Of a DNA stretch of 55,110 nt, positions 32,891-40,082 are shown in pieces. A model generated the notes under the pieces. That model saw only the letters and a program-made list of their open reading frames with translations, was not told where the DNA came from and did not search any database. Source of the DNA: Chitinispirillia bacterium (GTDB lineage: Bacteria > Fibrobacterota > Chitinivibrionia > Chitinivibrionales > Chitinispirillaceae); the NCBI GenBank assembly GCA_009784115.1, contig WRCH01000004.1, forward strand, positions 1 to 55,110, written 5' to 3'. The position numbers and the translations under genes were made by a program. The stretch's first letter is position 1. The number at the start of each line of letters is the position of its first letter.

Positions 32891-34363
32891 TTAAGTTTTA
32901 TCTGTCCGCTTAAGCAGATATTTTATAAAAGTAAACCCTGCCTTAATAATGCGTTTAGCTTCTTGAGGATAGGCAAATACTTGCTTGAGTTTTGAAAACA
33001 GGTACGCGGGCCGCAGATAGAACTCTTTTCTTGCGCGGTCGCAAAACTTTACAAGCTCTTCGTAAGTAAGAGAGGGGTTTGAAACCACAGATGAGTGCAG
33101 CCCGTCTGAAGTGAGCCATTTTCTAAAATCGTCGGAAACTATCCACCCTTTCTCTTTAAAATACTCGTAGTCGCTTGTGCCGGGATATACCATTATTGGG
33201 TAAAACTGAGCGGTATCGGGATTGATTTCCTTTGCGAATTTCAAAGTTTTTTCTAACGTTTCACCTGTTTCGCCGCGGTTTCCTACCATAAAACAGCCGT
33301 GTACCAAAATACCGGCCTTGCGGGCGTTTTGAGTGAAATCAGAAATTTTTTCAAGAGTTATGGATTTTTCTATGTTATCAAGTATAGACTGCTCGCCGCT
33401 TTCAAATCCTACGCAAAAAAGACGGCACCCCGCTTTACGCATGAGACACATTGTATCGTAATCTACATCCGCTCTTGAGTTTGCAGACCAGGGGATGCGG
33501 TGTCCGCCTGTAGCTATAAGCGCCTCTGAGAGTTCCCGGCAGCGCTTTTTGTCTGCCGTCAGCGTGTCGTCTTCTATCATTATCTCTTTTACATCGGGGA
33601 AATTGTCCCTTATGTACAAAAACTCCTGTACGATAGATTCAATAGAACGCTTGCGGTATTTGTGCCCCTGCAAAGTCTGCGGTACAACACAGTATGTACA
33701 GCGAAACGGACAGCCCCTGCCTGTAACAAGCGTTACTATGGGATGGCGGCTGTGGCCGTAAAAATATGGTTTTATGTCAAGATGTCTGTGATAAACTTGC
33801 GATACAAACGGGATATCGTCAAGATTTTCCATAAATGGACGGGAATCGTTTTTATGAACAGCTCCCTCACTGTCTCTAAAGGCAAGTCCGCGCACCTTTA
33901 AGAGCGCCTGAGCGTCGCGGCCGCTTTCAGTCAGTACAGAAGCGAGTTCTTTGAGAGTCTCATCATACTCCCCAAAGGCAGCGGAATCTATTTGAGGCGA
34001 AAGCGAGAGAGTTTCAAGCGGCAAAGCCGATACATGAACTCCCACAAGTACAATAAATGTACCGGGGTAAGCACGTTTGAGCGCTTCTCCAACCTCTACA
34101 TCGTTATAAATGGATGGGGTTGAGGTATCAAGCACAATCATATCAGGAACAAACTCTCCGAGCGCCGCCGTTATCTCCTCAACAGAAAGCCCGGACGCCG
34201 GAGCGTCAAAAAGCTCTATGTCGTGCCCGGCCTTTTCGAGGTACCCCGCGGCGTAGCAAAGCCACATCGGATAGTATAGCGTTCCGCTCCTTGTTACTGC
34301 CGGGGAACGTGATTCCCGAGAGAATTTTGGCAGAAACGGCGGATTTAAAGCAAGTATTTTCAT
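32891..34363 (-). CDS. B12-binding radical SAM protein
   Basis: About 490 residues. The N-terminal half is a cobalamin-binding Rossmann domain (KILALNPPFLPKF, PMWLCYAAGYLEKAGH, DMIVLDTSTPSIYND), followed by the radical SAM cluster GRGCPFRCTYCVVPQ (CxxxCxxC) and a barrel with IMIEDDTLTADKKRC. Family members methylate or rearrange unreactive carbons, often in lipid, hopanoid or natural-product modification. The substrate is unknown. I chose ATG at 34363, which begins MKILALNPPF; the longer frame to 34399 adds an unlikely basic tail. It follows trxA by 45 bp and precedes the GT2 gene by 10 bp. Confidence 0.87.
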   Translation of the reverse strand: MKILALNPPFLPKFSRESRSPAVTRSGTLYYPMWLCYAAGYLEKAGHDIELFDAPASGLSVEEITAALGEFVPDMIVLDTSTPSIYNDVEVGEALKRAYPGTFIVLVGVHVSALPLETLSLSPQIDSAAFGEYDETLKELASVLTESGRDAQALLKVRGLAFRDSEGAVHKNDSRPFMENLDDIPFVSQVYHRHLDIKPYFYGHSRHPIVTLVTGRGCPFRCTYCVVPQTLQGHKYRKRSIESIVQEFLYIRDNFPDVKEIMIEDDTLTADKKRCRELSEALIATGGHRIPWSANSRADVDYDTMCLMRKAGCRLFCVGFESGEQSILDNIEKSITLEKISDFTQNARKAGILVHGCFMVGNRGETGETLEKTLKFAKEINPDTAQFYPIMVYPGTSDYEYFKEKGWIVSDDFRKWLTSDGLHSSVVSNPSLTYEELVKFCDRARKEFYLRPAYLFSKLKQVFAYPQEAKRIIKAGFTFIKYLLKRTDKT

Positions 34364-34408
34364 AATTATAACAAGTGTACGGGTACGGTTTACCCGCACC
34401 CCTTTCTT

Positions 34409-34738
34409 TTAGCCAAATACGCTCTCTATTTTTGCCTTAAGCGGCCCCTTGGCCAAAAGACCTGTGTGCTGATCGATAATAGCGCCATTCTTAAAAAAAA
34501 GCATTGACGGAATGCTGTTTATCCCATATTTGGCAGCTGTATTAGGATTTGAATCAACGTCAAGTTTGCCTATTACAACGCGGTCTTCCAAATCAACGGA
34601 TAACTCCTCAATTATTGGAGTAAGCATTTTGCATGGGCCGCACCACTGCGCCCAAAAATCTACAACCACAGGCAGCGTACTCGAAAGCACTTCCTGTGAA
34701 AAATTTTGATCCGTAAACTCCTTAAGGCTGCCGCCCAT
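34409..34738 (-). CDS. trxA: Thioredoxin
   Basis: A 109-residue thioredoxin with the active site WAQWCGPCKM and the cis-proline region SIPSMLFFKNG. It reduces disulfides in cytoplasmic proteins. It is complete and of standard size, with no signal peptide. Its start MGGSLKEFTDQNF follows AATATGGGCGGCAG. It sits between the small secreted protein and the radical SAM gene on the minus strand and may supply reductant to the latter, which is an inference only. Confidence 0.95.
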   Translation of the reverse strand: MGGSLKEFTDQNFSQEVLSSTLPVVVDFWAQWCGPCKMLTPIIEELSVDLEDRVVIGKLDVDSNPNTAAKYGINSIPSMLFFKNGAIIDQHTGLLAKGPLKAKIESVFG

Positions 34739-34749
34739 ATTCTATCCCC

Positions 34750-35049
34750 CTATTTCGTAGTAAACTGCTCATTTATCGTGAGAAGAATCGATTCATTAAA
34801 TTCTCTCCAGCTTTTTGGGTCACTCTTCTTTTTCTCTAAAAACTCAATCGCGCCCTCAGTTGTAACGCCGCACACCGACAAAAGTTCCCTGTAAAAGACC
34901 GCCGTGCTGTCCGCTCTCAAATTGCGCTCTGCCCTTAGCATTGCTACGCCCGCGAAAAAACAGGTATAATCCTCCTGGCGTTTATCGCCGCTCCAAACGC
35001 TAAAAGCGGAAGCGGTAATTACGGCGCATATTAAAATAGTTTTCCGCAT
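34750..35049 (-). CDS. Small secreted protein, hypothetical
   Basis: A 99-residue protein with a signal peptide, MRKTILICAVITASAFSVWS. The mature part is helical, with two cysteines (CFFAGVAML and LLSVCGVTTEGAI) that could form a disulfide, and ends in a charged region (KKKSDPKSWREFNES). I do not recognise the family. It lies 9 bp behind the Ser/Thr kinase gene and 11 bp before trxA in a compact minus-strand cluster, so it may be a partner of the membrane kinase. Confidence 0.6.
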   Translation of the reverse strand: MRKTILICAVITASAFSVWSGDKRQEDYTCFFAGVAMLRAERNLRADSTAVFYRELLSVCGVTTEGAIEFLEKKKSDPKSWREFNESILLTINEQFTTK

Positions 35050-35058
35050 GGTTAAAAG

Positions 35059-36207
35059 TCATCTCAAAAACAGCAATAACACAGTCCCGCTTACCGCTAC
35101 CCCCGCCGCGGCCGCGGCTGCTATAATGGGCCAAAGTTTTTTTCCGCCGCCGCTCGATGCCGAATTCTTGCCTACGGTTTGGGCCGCTGGCGGCGTCCAA
35201 GCCGGGATGGAGGCGGGATCGTTCATACAGCGCACAAGCGCGTCGTAAGGTGACAGATCGGAAACCTCACGAAACACCCCGTAAATATCATACCCCATTT
35301 CAGAGGCGCTGCTATAGCGGTCGTGAGGACTAAGCGAGAGCGACTTTTCAATTATCTTTACTAACCGCTCCGGGAAAACCATGTTGTGGCTGTTAAGCGG
35401 CCTGTACTGTCCGGATGTTTTCTTATGCACAAGTTCAGTAAGTGTTTTCTGAGGGAACGCCCGGCCGCCTGTGACCATTTCATATAATACTGTGCCTAAT
35501 GAAAAAATGTCGCTTCTGTGATCTAAAGATTGACCGTTGAGCTGTTCGGGGCTCAGGTAAACAAGCGTCCCCATGATTTTTGATCCTACGGTATGCAGGC
35601 TCACCTCTGTTGGCCGCGCGATACCAAAATCCATCAGCTTTACTATGCCGTCTGTGGATATAAGGATATTTTCAGGTTTTACATCTCTATGAATCAACCC
35701 GCGGTAGATTTTACCGTAGAGCGAATAATCTTTAATATGCGCATAGTGCAGCGCCTGAGAGACAAAGTAAGAGATTGAGAGCGCCGCGGCAAGCGGCAGT
35801 TTTGTAAGTTTGGCCAAAAGCTGTTTTATGGAGATACCATCTACAAACTCTAACTCAAGATACGGATAGGGAAACTTCCCCCCCGCGTAACCGATATTAA
35901 ATATCTCAATAATATTTGGATGGCGGATGTCCGCAAGGATCTTGGCTTCTGTGAAAAAGCGCTCCCTTGCGTCTTCCTTGTCTCCATCCTTTAATATTTT
36001 TACAGCGCGCACAACCTCAAGTTCCTCATGCCACACCTTAAATACGCTTGCGCTGCCCCCCTCGCCTATAATGCCTTGAACAATGTTGGGGCCTAATTTT
36101 TCCCCCACCGCAGGCATTTTGAAATAGGTTTCATAGGGATTAGCCGACGCGGAGGCGGCATCTATCGGACAGTTTTGCTGTGGTTGGGAAGGGTGTGCGT
36201 TATTCAT
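35059..36207 (-). CDS. Serine/threonine protein kinase with C-terminal membrane anchor
   Basis: A ~382-residue PknB-type kinase. It has the glycine loop GIIGEGGSASVFKV, the catalytic Lys in VRAVKILKDG, HRDVKPENIL, DFGIARPT, and MGTLVYLSPEQLNG. A proline-rich linker leads to one helix at the very end (LWPIIAAAAAAGVAVSGTVL), so the kinase faces the cytoplasm and hangs on a C-terminal anchor with no external sensor domain. I chose ATG at 36207 (MNNAHPSQPQ); the open frame reaches 36345 but that part overlaps an R1 repeat and shows no family similarity. Confidence 0.9.
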   Translation of the reverse strand: MNNAHPSQPQQNCPIDAASASANPYETYFKMPAVGEKLGPNIVQGIIGEGGSASVFKVWHEELEVVRAVKILKDGDKEDARERFFTEAKILADIRHPNIIEIFNIGYAGGKFPYPYLELEFVDGISIKQLLAKLTKLPLAAALSISYFVSQALHYAHIKDYSLYGKIYRGLIHRDVKPENILISTDGIVKLMDFGIARPTEVSLHTVGSKIMGTLVYLSPEQLNGQSLDHRSDIFSLGTVLYEMVTGGRAFPQKTLTELVHKKTSGQYRPLNSHNMVFPERLVKIIEKSLSLSPHDRYSSASEMGYDIYGVFREVSDLSPYDALVRCMNDPASIPAWTPPAAQTVGKNSASSGGGKKLWPIIAAAAAAGVAVSGTVLLLFLR

Positions 36208-36299
36208 AATGTATAAATATAGTAGATGGGGAAGCTGTCGGTGGGGAAAACCTTTTTTCTGTGTATTCAAATAAAGTATATTTCCAATTCGGGCAATTC

Positions 36300-36314
36300 G
36301 GGGACGGAGTTGCG
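36300..36314. repeat. R1 core upstream of the Trm112-like gene
   Basis: GGGGACGGAGTTGCG, followed 15 bp later by ATCGTCCCCAAATCATCCCC. It is the same core as at 37388-37401, 53716-53729 and in mnmE. It lies in the shared upstream region of the kinase gene and the Trm112-like gene. Confidence 0.7.
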
Positions 36315-36385
36315 TTTGTTTCAGATCCAATCGTCCCCAAATCATCCCCTAATCAACAAAACATCCGCAGAAACGGAGCGCAAAA

Positions 36386-36643
36386 ATGGTAGATAAGGAA
36401 CTTCTTGATATCCTCTGCTGTCCCGAAACCAAGCAGAATGTGGCACTGCTTGATGAAGAGAGCGTGAAAGCAATCAACAAGAAAATTAAGGATGGAGAGT
36501 TAAAAAACCGGGGCGGCGAAGCTGTTAAGGATACTGTAGACGGCGCGCTTCTGAGAGAAGACCGCAAGTATTTTTACCCGATAAGAGAAGATATTCCGAT
36601 TATGCTCATTGATGAGGCTATTGAATTCACCGTACACACCTGA
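36386..36643 (+). CDS. Trm112-family zinc-ribbon-like protein
   Basis: An 85-residue protein starting VDKELLDILCCPETKQNVAL with the usual CP motif and ending YFYPIREDIPIMLIDEAIEF. That final block is the signature of the Trm112/UPF0434 family. Archaeal and eukaryotic Trm112 activates methyltransferases; the bacterial role is uncertain. Only one Cys pair is present and the second is missing, so zinc binding is doubtful. GGAGCGCAAAA precedes ATG. The last 17 bp overlap the convergent SUMF1-fold gene. Confidence 0.82.
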   Translation: MVDKELLDILCCPETKQNVALLDEESVKAINKKIKDGELKNRGGEAVKDTVDGALLREDRKYFYPIREDIPIMLIDEAIEFTVHT

Positions 36644-37412
36644 ACCCCACGCTCACCTCCGCGAAATTCGGTGAGAACCAGTGGCGGTTTTGAATTCTGA
36701 GCTCATTAGGACCGCTGTAGAAGCCGCCGCCGCGGATCACTCTGTAAAATCCGGCATTGGGGCCTCTTGGATCTTTGTTTTCCGAAAAGGAGTAGAAATC
36801 CTGTTCGTAAAAATCTCCAACCCACTCCCATACATTGCCGGTCATGTCATAAAGCCCGTAGCCATTAGGCGCAAAAGAGCCGGCATTGTGCAGAGATGAG
36901 AGTGCGCAGCGGCTTTTGTCCGGCGGACTATTACCCCATGAATACCGCGCTGACTTTGCTCCCCCCAAAGCGGCATACTCCCACTGAGCTTCTGAAGGAA
37001 GCCTCATCCCAACGTTTCTGCAGTAGTCGCGCGCTTGAAGCCATGTAACGCATACTACGGGAAAATTCGGTCCTCGGAACTGACTTGGGACAGTGACGTT
37101 TATAAACTGTGTGCCTGTCCACTGTAAACATCTGCCGTCGTCATAGTGAGCAGGCGTACATCTGCCCGCGTCAACGCATCTTTTATACTGCGCTTCCGTG
37201 ACGGTTTTTGCCATCATGCCAAATGGGGATATTTCAATCTCTCTTACAGGTCTTTCATCGGCGCTGCCGTCGTTGCTGCCGCGGGCAAATGTACCGCCGG
37301 GGATGCTTACGGTATTTGCGCCTGTTTGGGCGAAAATCTGAATATCAGCGAATATTATTATCATTATCATCAATACGATGGTAAACCGGGGACGGAGTTG
37401 CTTTTTTTGCAT
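36627..37412 (-). CDS. Secreted SUMF1-fold (FGE-sulfatase-like) protein
   Basis: A 261-residue exported protein. The signal region is MQKKQLRPRFTIVLMIMIII, followed by FADIQIFAQ. The SUMF1 fold is clear: VSIPGGTFARGSNDG, KTVTEAQYKRCVDAGRCTPA, WLQARDYCRNVGMRLPSEAQ, YDMTGNVWEWVGDF, RVIRGGGFYSG and VGFRCVR. The copper-binding Cys pair of true formylglycine-generating enzyme is absent, so a structural or ligand-binding role is likelier. The first ~10 residues are encoded by R1 sequence at 37388-37401. An ATG 13 codons later is possible but would lack a basic N-terminus. Confidence 0.82.
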   Translation of the reverse strand: MQKKQLRPRFTIVLMIMIIIFADIQIFAQTGANTVSIPGGTFARGSNDGSADERPVREIEISPFGMMAKTVTEAQYKRCVDAGRCTPAHYDDGRCLQWTGTQFINVTVPSQFRGPNFPVVCVTWLQARDYCRNVGMRLPSEAQWEYAALGGAKSARYSWGNSPPDKSRCALSSLHNAGSFAPNGYGLYDMTGNVWEWVGDFYEQDFYSFSENKDPRGPNAGFYRVIRGGGFYSGPNELRIQNRHWFSPNFAEVSVGFRCVR

Positions 37413-37506
37413 AGTTGATTTCTGTTAGCTTCCGGCATTTTGGGACGGTTGCTTTTTTGCGCAGTTGATTTAAACAAATTAGTGCAATTAACGCAACTCC
37501 GTCCCC
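37388..37506. repeat. R1 cluster: inverted pair of cores
   Basis: GGGGACGGAGTTGC at 37388-37401 and its reverse complement GCAACTCCGTCCCC at 37493-37506, with a half-copy GGGACGGTTGC near 37442-37452 between them. The left core lies inside the start of the SUMF1-fold gene. Confidence 0.75.
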
Positions 37507-37626
37507 AATTAAAAAAGAAAAATACATATTGGCAGCACTGATATACCGAACAGAGATGCCTTTAGTTATATTTATTCCATTAAACAGAAGAATCTTCAGT
37601 TATATTTACTCTGATAAGGAGACCGC

Positions 37627-38436
37627 ATGCTTACCACAAAGCGTTACGAATACCTTGAATTTGACCGTATCGCAGTGCATCCCACTGTAGGCAATCACCG
37701 TCAAGTCAATCAGTCAAAAGTCGCTCATTTAGAAAGCGACATTCTCAAAAACGGACTGCTTGAGCCGCTTGTCGTATGGGAACGATCACCCAATGAGTTT
37801 TATCTTGTAGGCGGATTTCACCGCGCGACTGCGATTAAAGAGATAAGAGGCAAAAATCCGGGGTATTTTGACCGTGTAGACGTACGCGTTGTGGCGGGTG
37901 AGCATGATGAGATCCGCGCCCTTAATCTCAAGCTCAACGCAGATCGTCTTGACATAAAGATCACCGACTATTTTGAGACCGTAATCTATCTGAACAATGT
38001 AAACTGGTCATCAGAGCGCATTGGTGATTTTCTTGACAAAAGCAGCGCGTGGATTGATGAGATCATAAAATTCGCGCCGATGATAAATGAGAGTCTGCGC
38101 GCTAAACTTGAAGCGGGGGAGATGTCTTGGAGCAGGGCTAAAGAGATCATAAGCAGAACGTTATCCGCAAAACCCGGCGAAGAGAAAGCGGTGATGGATG
38201 AAGAGCTTGCTAAACAGCAGTCTAAGGTGATCAAACCGCTTACTTTTAAATCCGCTTTCAGCCATTTTGACAAAATAAAACGCAGTAATCCATCCGCGAC
38301 ATATACCTTAAAACTCGATGATATTTCATCATTGCTAAAAGTTCTGCAGGGTAAGGCGTATAACAAAACGGATGTTAAAGCTGTGAGCGCGATATTTCCT
38401 GAACTGTTTCCGAAAAAGGGCGGCAAGGCGAGCTGA
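37627..38436 (+). CDS. ParB/Srx-domain protein (orphan, not parB)
   Basis: A 269-residue protein with an N-terminal ParB-like domain. FDRIAVHPTVGNHRQVNQSK is followed by DILKNGLLEPLVVWERSPNE, then FYLVGGFHRATAIKEIRG, where GGFHRATA replaces the GERRxRA of ParB. An HTH-like part follows (WSSERIGDFLDKSSAWIDEI). It has no ParA partner here and is separate from the true parB at 48729. Similar orphans regulate genes or bind CTP at other sites. AAGGAGACCGC gives a strong start. Which DNA it binds cannot be told. Confidence 0.82.
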   Translation: MLTTKRYEYLEFDRIAVHPTVGNHRQVNQSKVAHLESDILKNGLLEPLVVWERSPNEFYLVGGFHRATAIKEIRGKNPGYFDRVDVRVVAGEHDEIRALNLKLNADRLDIKITDYFETVIYLNNVNWSSERIGDFLDKSSAWIDEIIKFAPMINESLRAKLEAGEMSWSRAKEIISRTLSAKPGEEKAVMDEELAKQQSKVIKPLTFKSAFSHFDKIKRSNPSATYTLKLDDISSLLKVLQGKAYNKTDVKAVSAIFPELFPKKGGKAS

Positions 38437-38448
38437 TCCATTAAAAAC

Positions 38449-38478
38449 TTGACTCAAACAGAAGCATATTTGTATATT
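38449..38478 (+). promoter_or_regulatory. Promoter for tpiA
   Basis: TTGACT (38449-38454) and TATATT (38473-38478), 18 bp apart, 113 bp before the tpiA start. AAGGATCACTGT follows as ribosome binding site. Confidence 0.6.
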
Positions 38479-38591
38479 ACTATGCTTGATAAATCATTAT
38501 CCGTCTTTTATATGCTTTTCCGTCAAATGGCGGGATTGCGCAAAAAATTGCGAAACCAAAGAAGATCACCTTAAAAAGGATCACTGTAAAA

Positions 38592-39347
38592 ATGTCGAGA
38601 AAAAAGATTATTGCCGGTAACTGGAAGATGAATACAACTGTTGAGGAAGCGGCAGCTCTTGCAAAAGACGTCGCGGCGGTTGTTGGTTCAGTCAGCGATG
38701 TAGACGTTGCGGTTTGCCCCCCTTATGTCAATCTTATGGCGGTAGCTGAGGCGATTAAGGGTTCTAACGTAAAACTCGGCGCTCAGGATGTACACTGGGA
38801 AGCTAAGGGCGCGTTCACAGGCAAAGTAAGCTGCGCAATGCTCAAGAGCATCGGCGTTACTTATGTAATTATCGGCCACAGCGAACAGCGTCAGTATTTT
38901 GGCGAAACTAATGAAACTGTAAATAAAAAGACAAAAGCGGCTCTCGCCGCCAGTCTTCTTCCAATCGTTTGCGTTGGAGAAACTCTTGACGAAAGAAACG
39001 GCGGTAAGATGGACGCCGTGATCGACGCTCAAGTACGCGGCGGCTTTGAAGGAATCAGCGCGGCAGATGCCGCAAAGTGCGTTGTTGCTTATGAGCCTGT
39101 ATGGGCTATCGGCACCGGAGTGACAGCGACTTCCGCCCAAGCGAACGAAGCGCATATTTTTATTAGAAAAATATTGACGGAGCTTTTTGGAAAAGAAACC
39201 GCGGATACAATACGTATACAGTACGGCGGCAGCATGAAGCCCGATAACGCTAAAGAACTTCTCTCCATGAGTGATGTTGACGGCGGTCTTATCGGCGGTG
39301 CGGCTCTTAAGGCATCTGACTTTGCGGGAATTGTTCAGCCTAAATAA
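38592..39347 (+). CDS. tpiA: Triose-phosphate isomerase
   Basis: Interconverts dihydroxyacetone phosphate and glyceraldehyde 3-phosphate in glycolysis. 251 residues, standard length, with KIIAGNWKMN (catalytic Lys), VIIGHSEQR (His), the catalytic Glu in VAYEPVWAIGTG and YGGSMKPDNA, GLIGGAAL at the end. It is complete. It is followed 104 bp later by secG, an arrangement common in bacteria. Confidence 0.98.
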   Translation: MSRKKIIAGNWKMNTTVEEAAALAKDVAAVVGSVSDVDVAVCPPYVNLMAVAEAIKGSNVKLGAQDVHWEAKGAFTGKVSCAMLKSIGVTYVIIGHSEQRQYFGETNETVNKKTKAALAASLLPIVCVGETLDERNGGKMDAVIDAQVRGGFEGISAADAAKCVVAYEPVWAIGTGVTATSAQANEAHIFIRKILTELFGKETADTIRIQYGGSMKPDNAKELLSMSDVDGGLIGGAALKASDFAGIVQPK

Positions 39348-39451
39348 TAAAATAAAAGTTATCAGTTATCAGAATTTGATTTTCATACTGAAAACTGTAA
39401 GCTGAAAACTAAGTTGTTGTTTGTTTTAACTTATTAAGAATTGGTGGTAGT

Positions 39452-39871
39452 ATGATTTTTGGTTTATTGCTTGTGCTTTTTCTGTTAGTTTGCGTCTTCT
39501 TGTGTCTTCTTGTATTGATTCAGTCCGATAAGGGCGGCGGCTTGTCCGGTACTCTCGGCGGTTTGAGCGGAGCAAGCAACTTTTTGGGGACTCAGGATAC
39601 TGCGAATGTTCTTACAAAGGGTACATATATCTTTGGCGGTGTTTTTTTGCTGCTTTGCATACTTATGACATTTTTCGCACCCGGCGGTCAAGGCGGTGCG
39701 GGTAAGTCTGGTATGCAGAAACGCGCTGAGAGAGCTGGGATTGTAGTTCCTGCGGTAACTCCCGGAATCACTTTCAGTGATGCTGCGGAAGAGGGCCCCG
39801 CAATTCTTCACGGTCTTACCGAAGAAGAGAGCGCCGCCGCTATTGAAGGCATAATTCAGAGCGAAGAATAA
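39452..39871 (+). CDS. secG: Protein translocase subunit SecG
   Basis: SecG helps the SecYEG channel during export. 139 residues with two helices (about 1-22 and 52-75): FGLLLVLFLLVCVFLCLLVL, then IQSDKGGGLSGTLGG (the conserved cytosolic loop), then ILTKGTYIFGGVFLLLCILM-like. The C-terminus is longer than usual, basic at first (KRAERAG), then acidic. A Gly-rich segment links the two parts. TTGGTGGTAGT precedes ATG. tRNA-Leu follows on the same strand. Confidence 0.9.
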   Translation: MIFGLLLVLFLLVCVFLCLLVLIQSDKGGGLSGTLGGLSGASNFLGTQDTANVLTKGTYIFGGVFLLLCILMTFFAPGGQGGAGKSGMQKRAERAGIVVPAVTPGITFSDAAEEGPAILHGLTEEESAAAIEGIIQSEE

Positions 39872-39927
39872 TGGATGAGAAGAGACAAGGCATGCCTTGT
39901 CTGTACGGATATTACGATATATAAAAA

Positions 39928-40010
39928 GCGGTTGTGGTGAAATTGGTAGACACGCTACTTTGAGGGGGTAGTGGGCTATGCCTGTGGCGGTTCGAGTCCG
40001 CCCAACCGCA
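39928..40010 (+). tRNA. tRNA-Leu (anticodon GAG)
   Basis: A class II tRNA of 83 nt. The acceptor stem GCGGTTG pairs with CAACCGC, the D-loop has GGTAGAC, the anticodon stem CTACT/GGTAG encloses the loop TTGAGGG with anticodon GAG at 39962-39964, a long variable arm follows, and the T arm is CGGGTTCGAGTCCGCC-like (CGGTTCGAGTCCG). CCA is not encoded. It reads CUC and CUU leucine codons. Confidence 0.95.
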
Positions 40011-40027
40011 TTTTTAATTTATAAAAA

Positions 40028-40057
40028 GGCTGTTTCAATATTGAGACGGCCTTTTTT
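40028..40057. terminator. Bidirectional terminator between tRNA-Leu and the SUMF1 gene
   Basis: GGCTGTTTC pairs with GAGACGGCC (two G-U pairs) around AATATT, followed by TTTTTT. AAAAA on the left gives a T-run on the other strand too, so it can serve both the tRNA and the convergent large SUMF1-fold gene that ends at 40083. Confidence 0.75.
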
Positions 40058-40082
40058 ATTATCAGGGATTCAGACATTTTCT

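Noticed and set aside
36627-37412. True formylglycine-generating enzyme
   Set aside because: The SUMF1 fold is present, but the Cys pair that binds copper is missing and no sulfatase gene is near.
37627-38436. Second chromosomal parB
   Set aside because: GGFHRATA replaces the usual GERRxRA, no parA lies beside it, and the real parAB is at 48729-50454, so it is listed as an orphan ParB-like protein.
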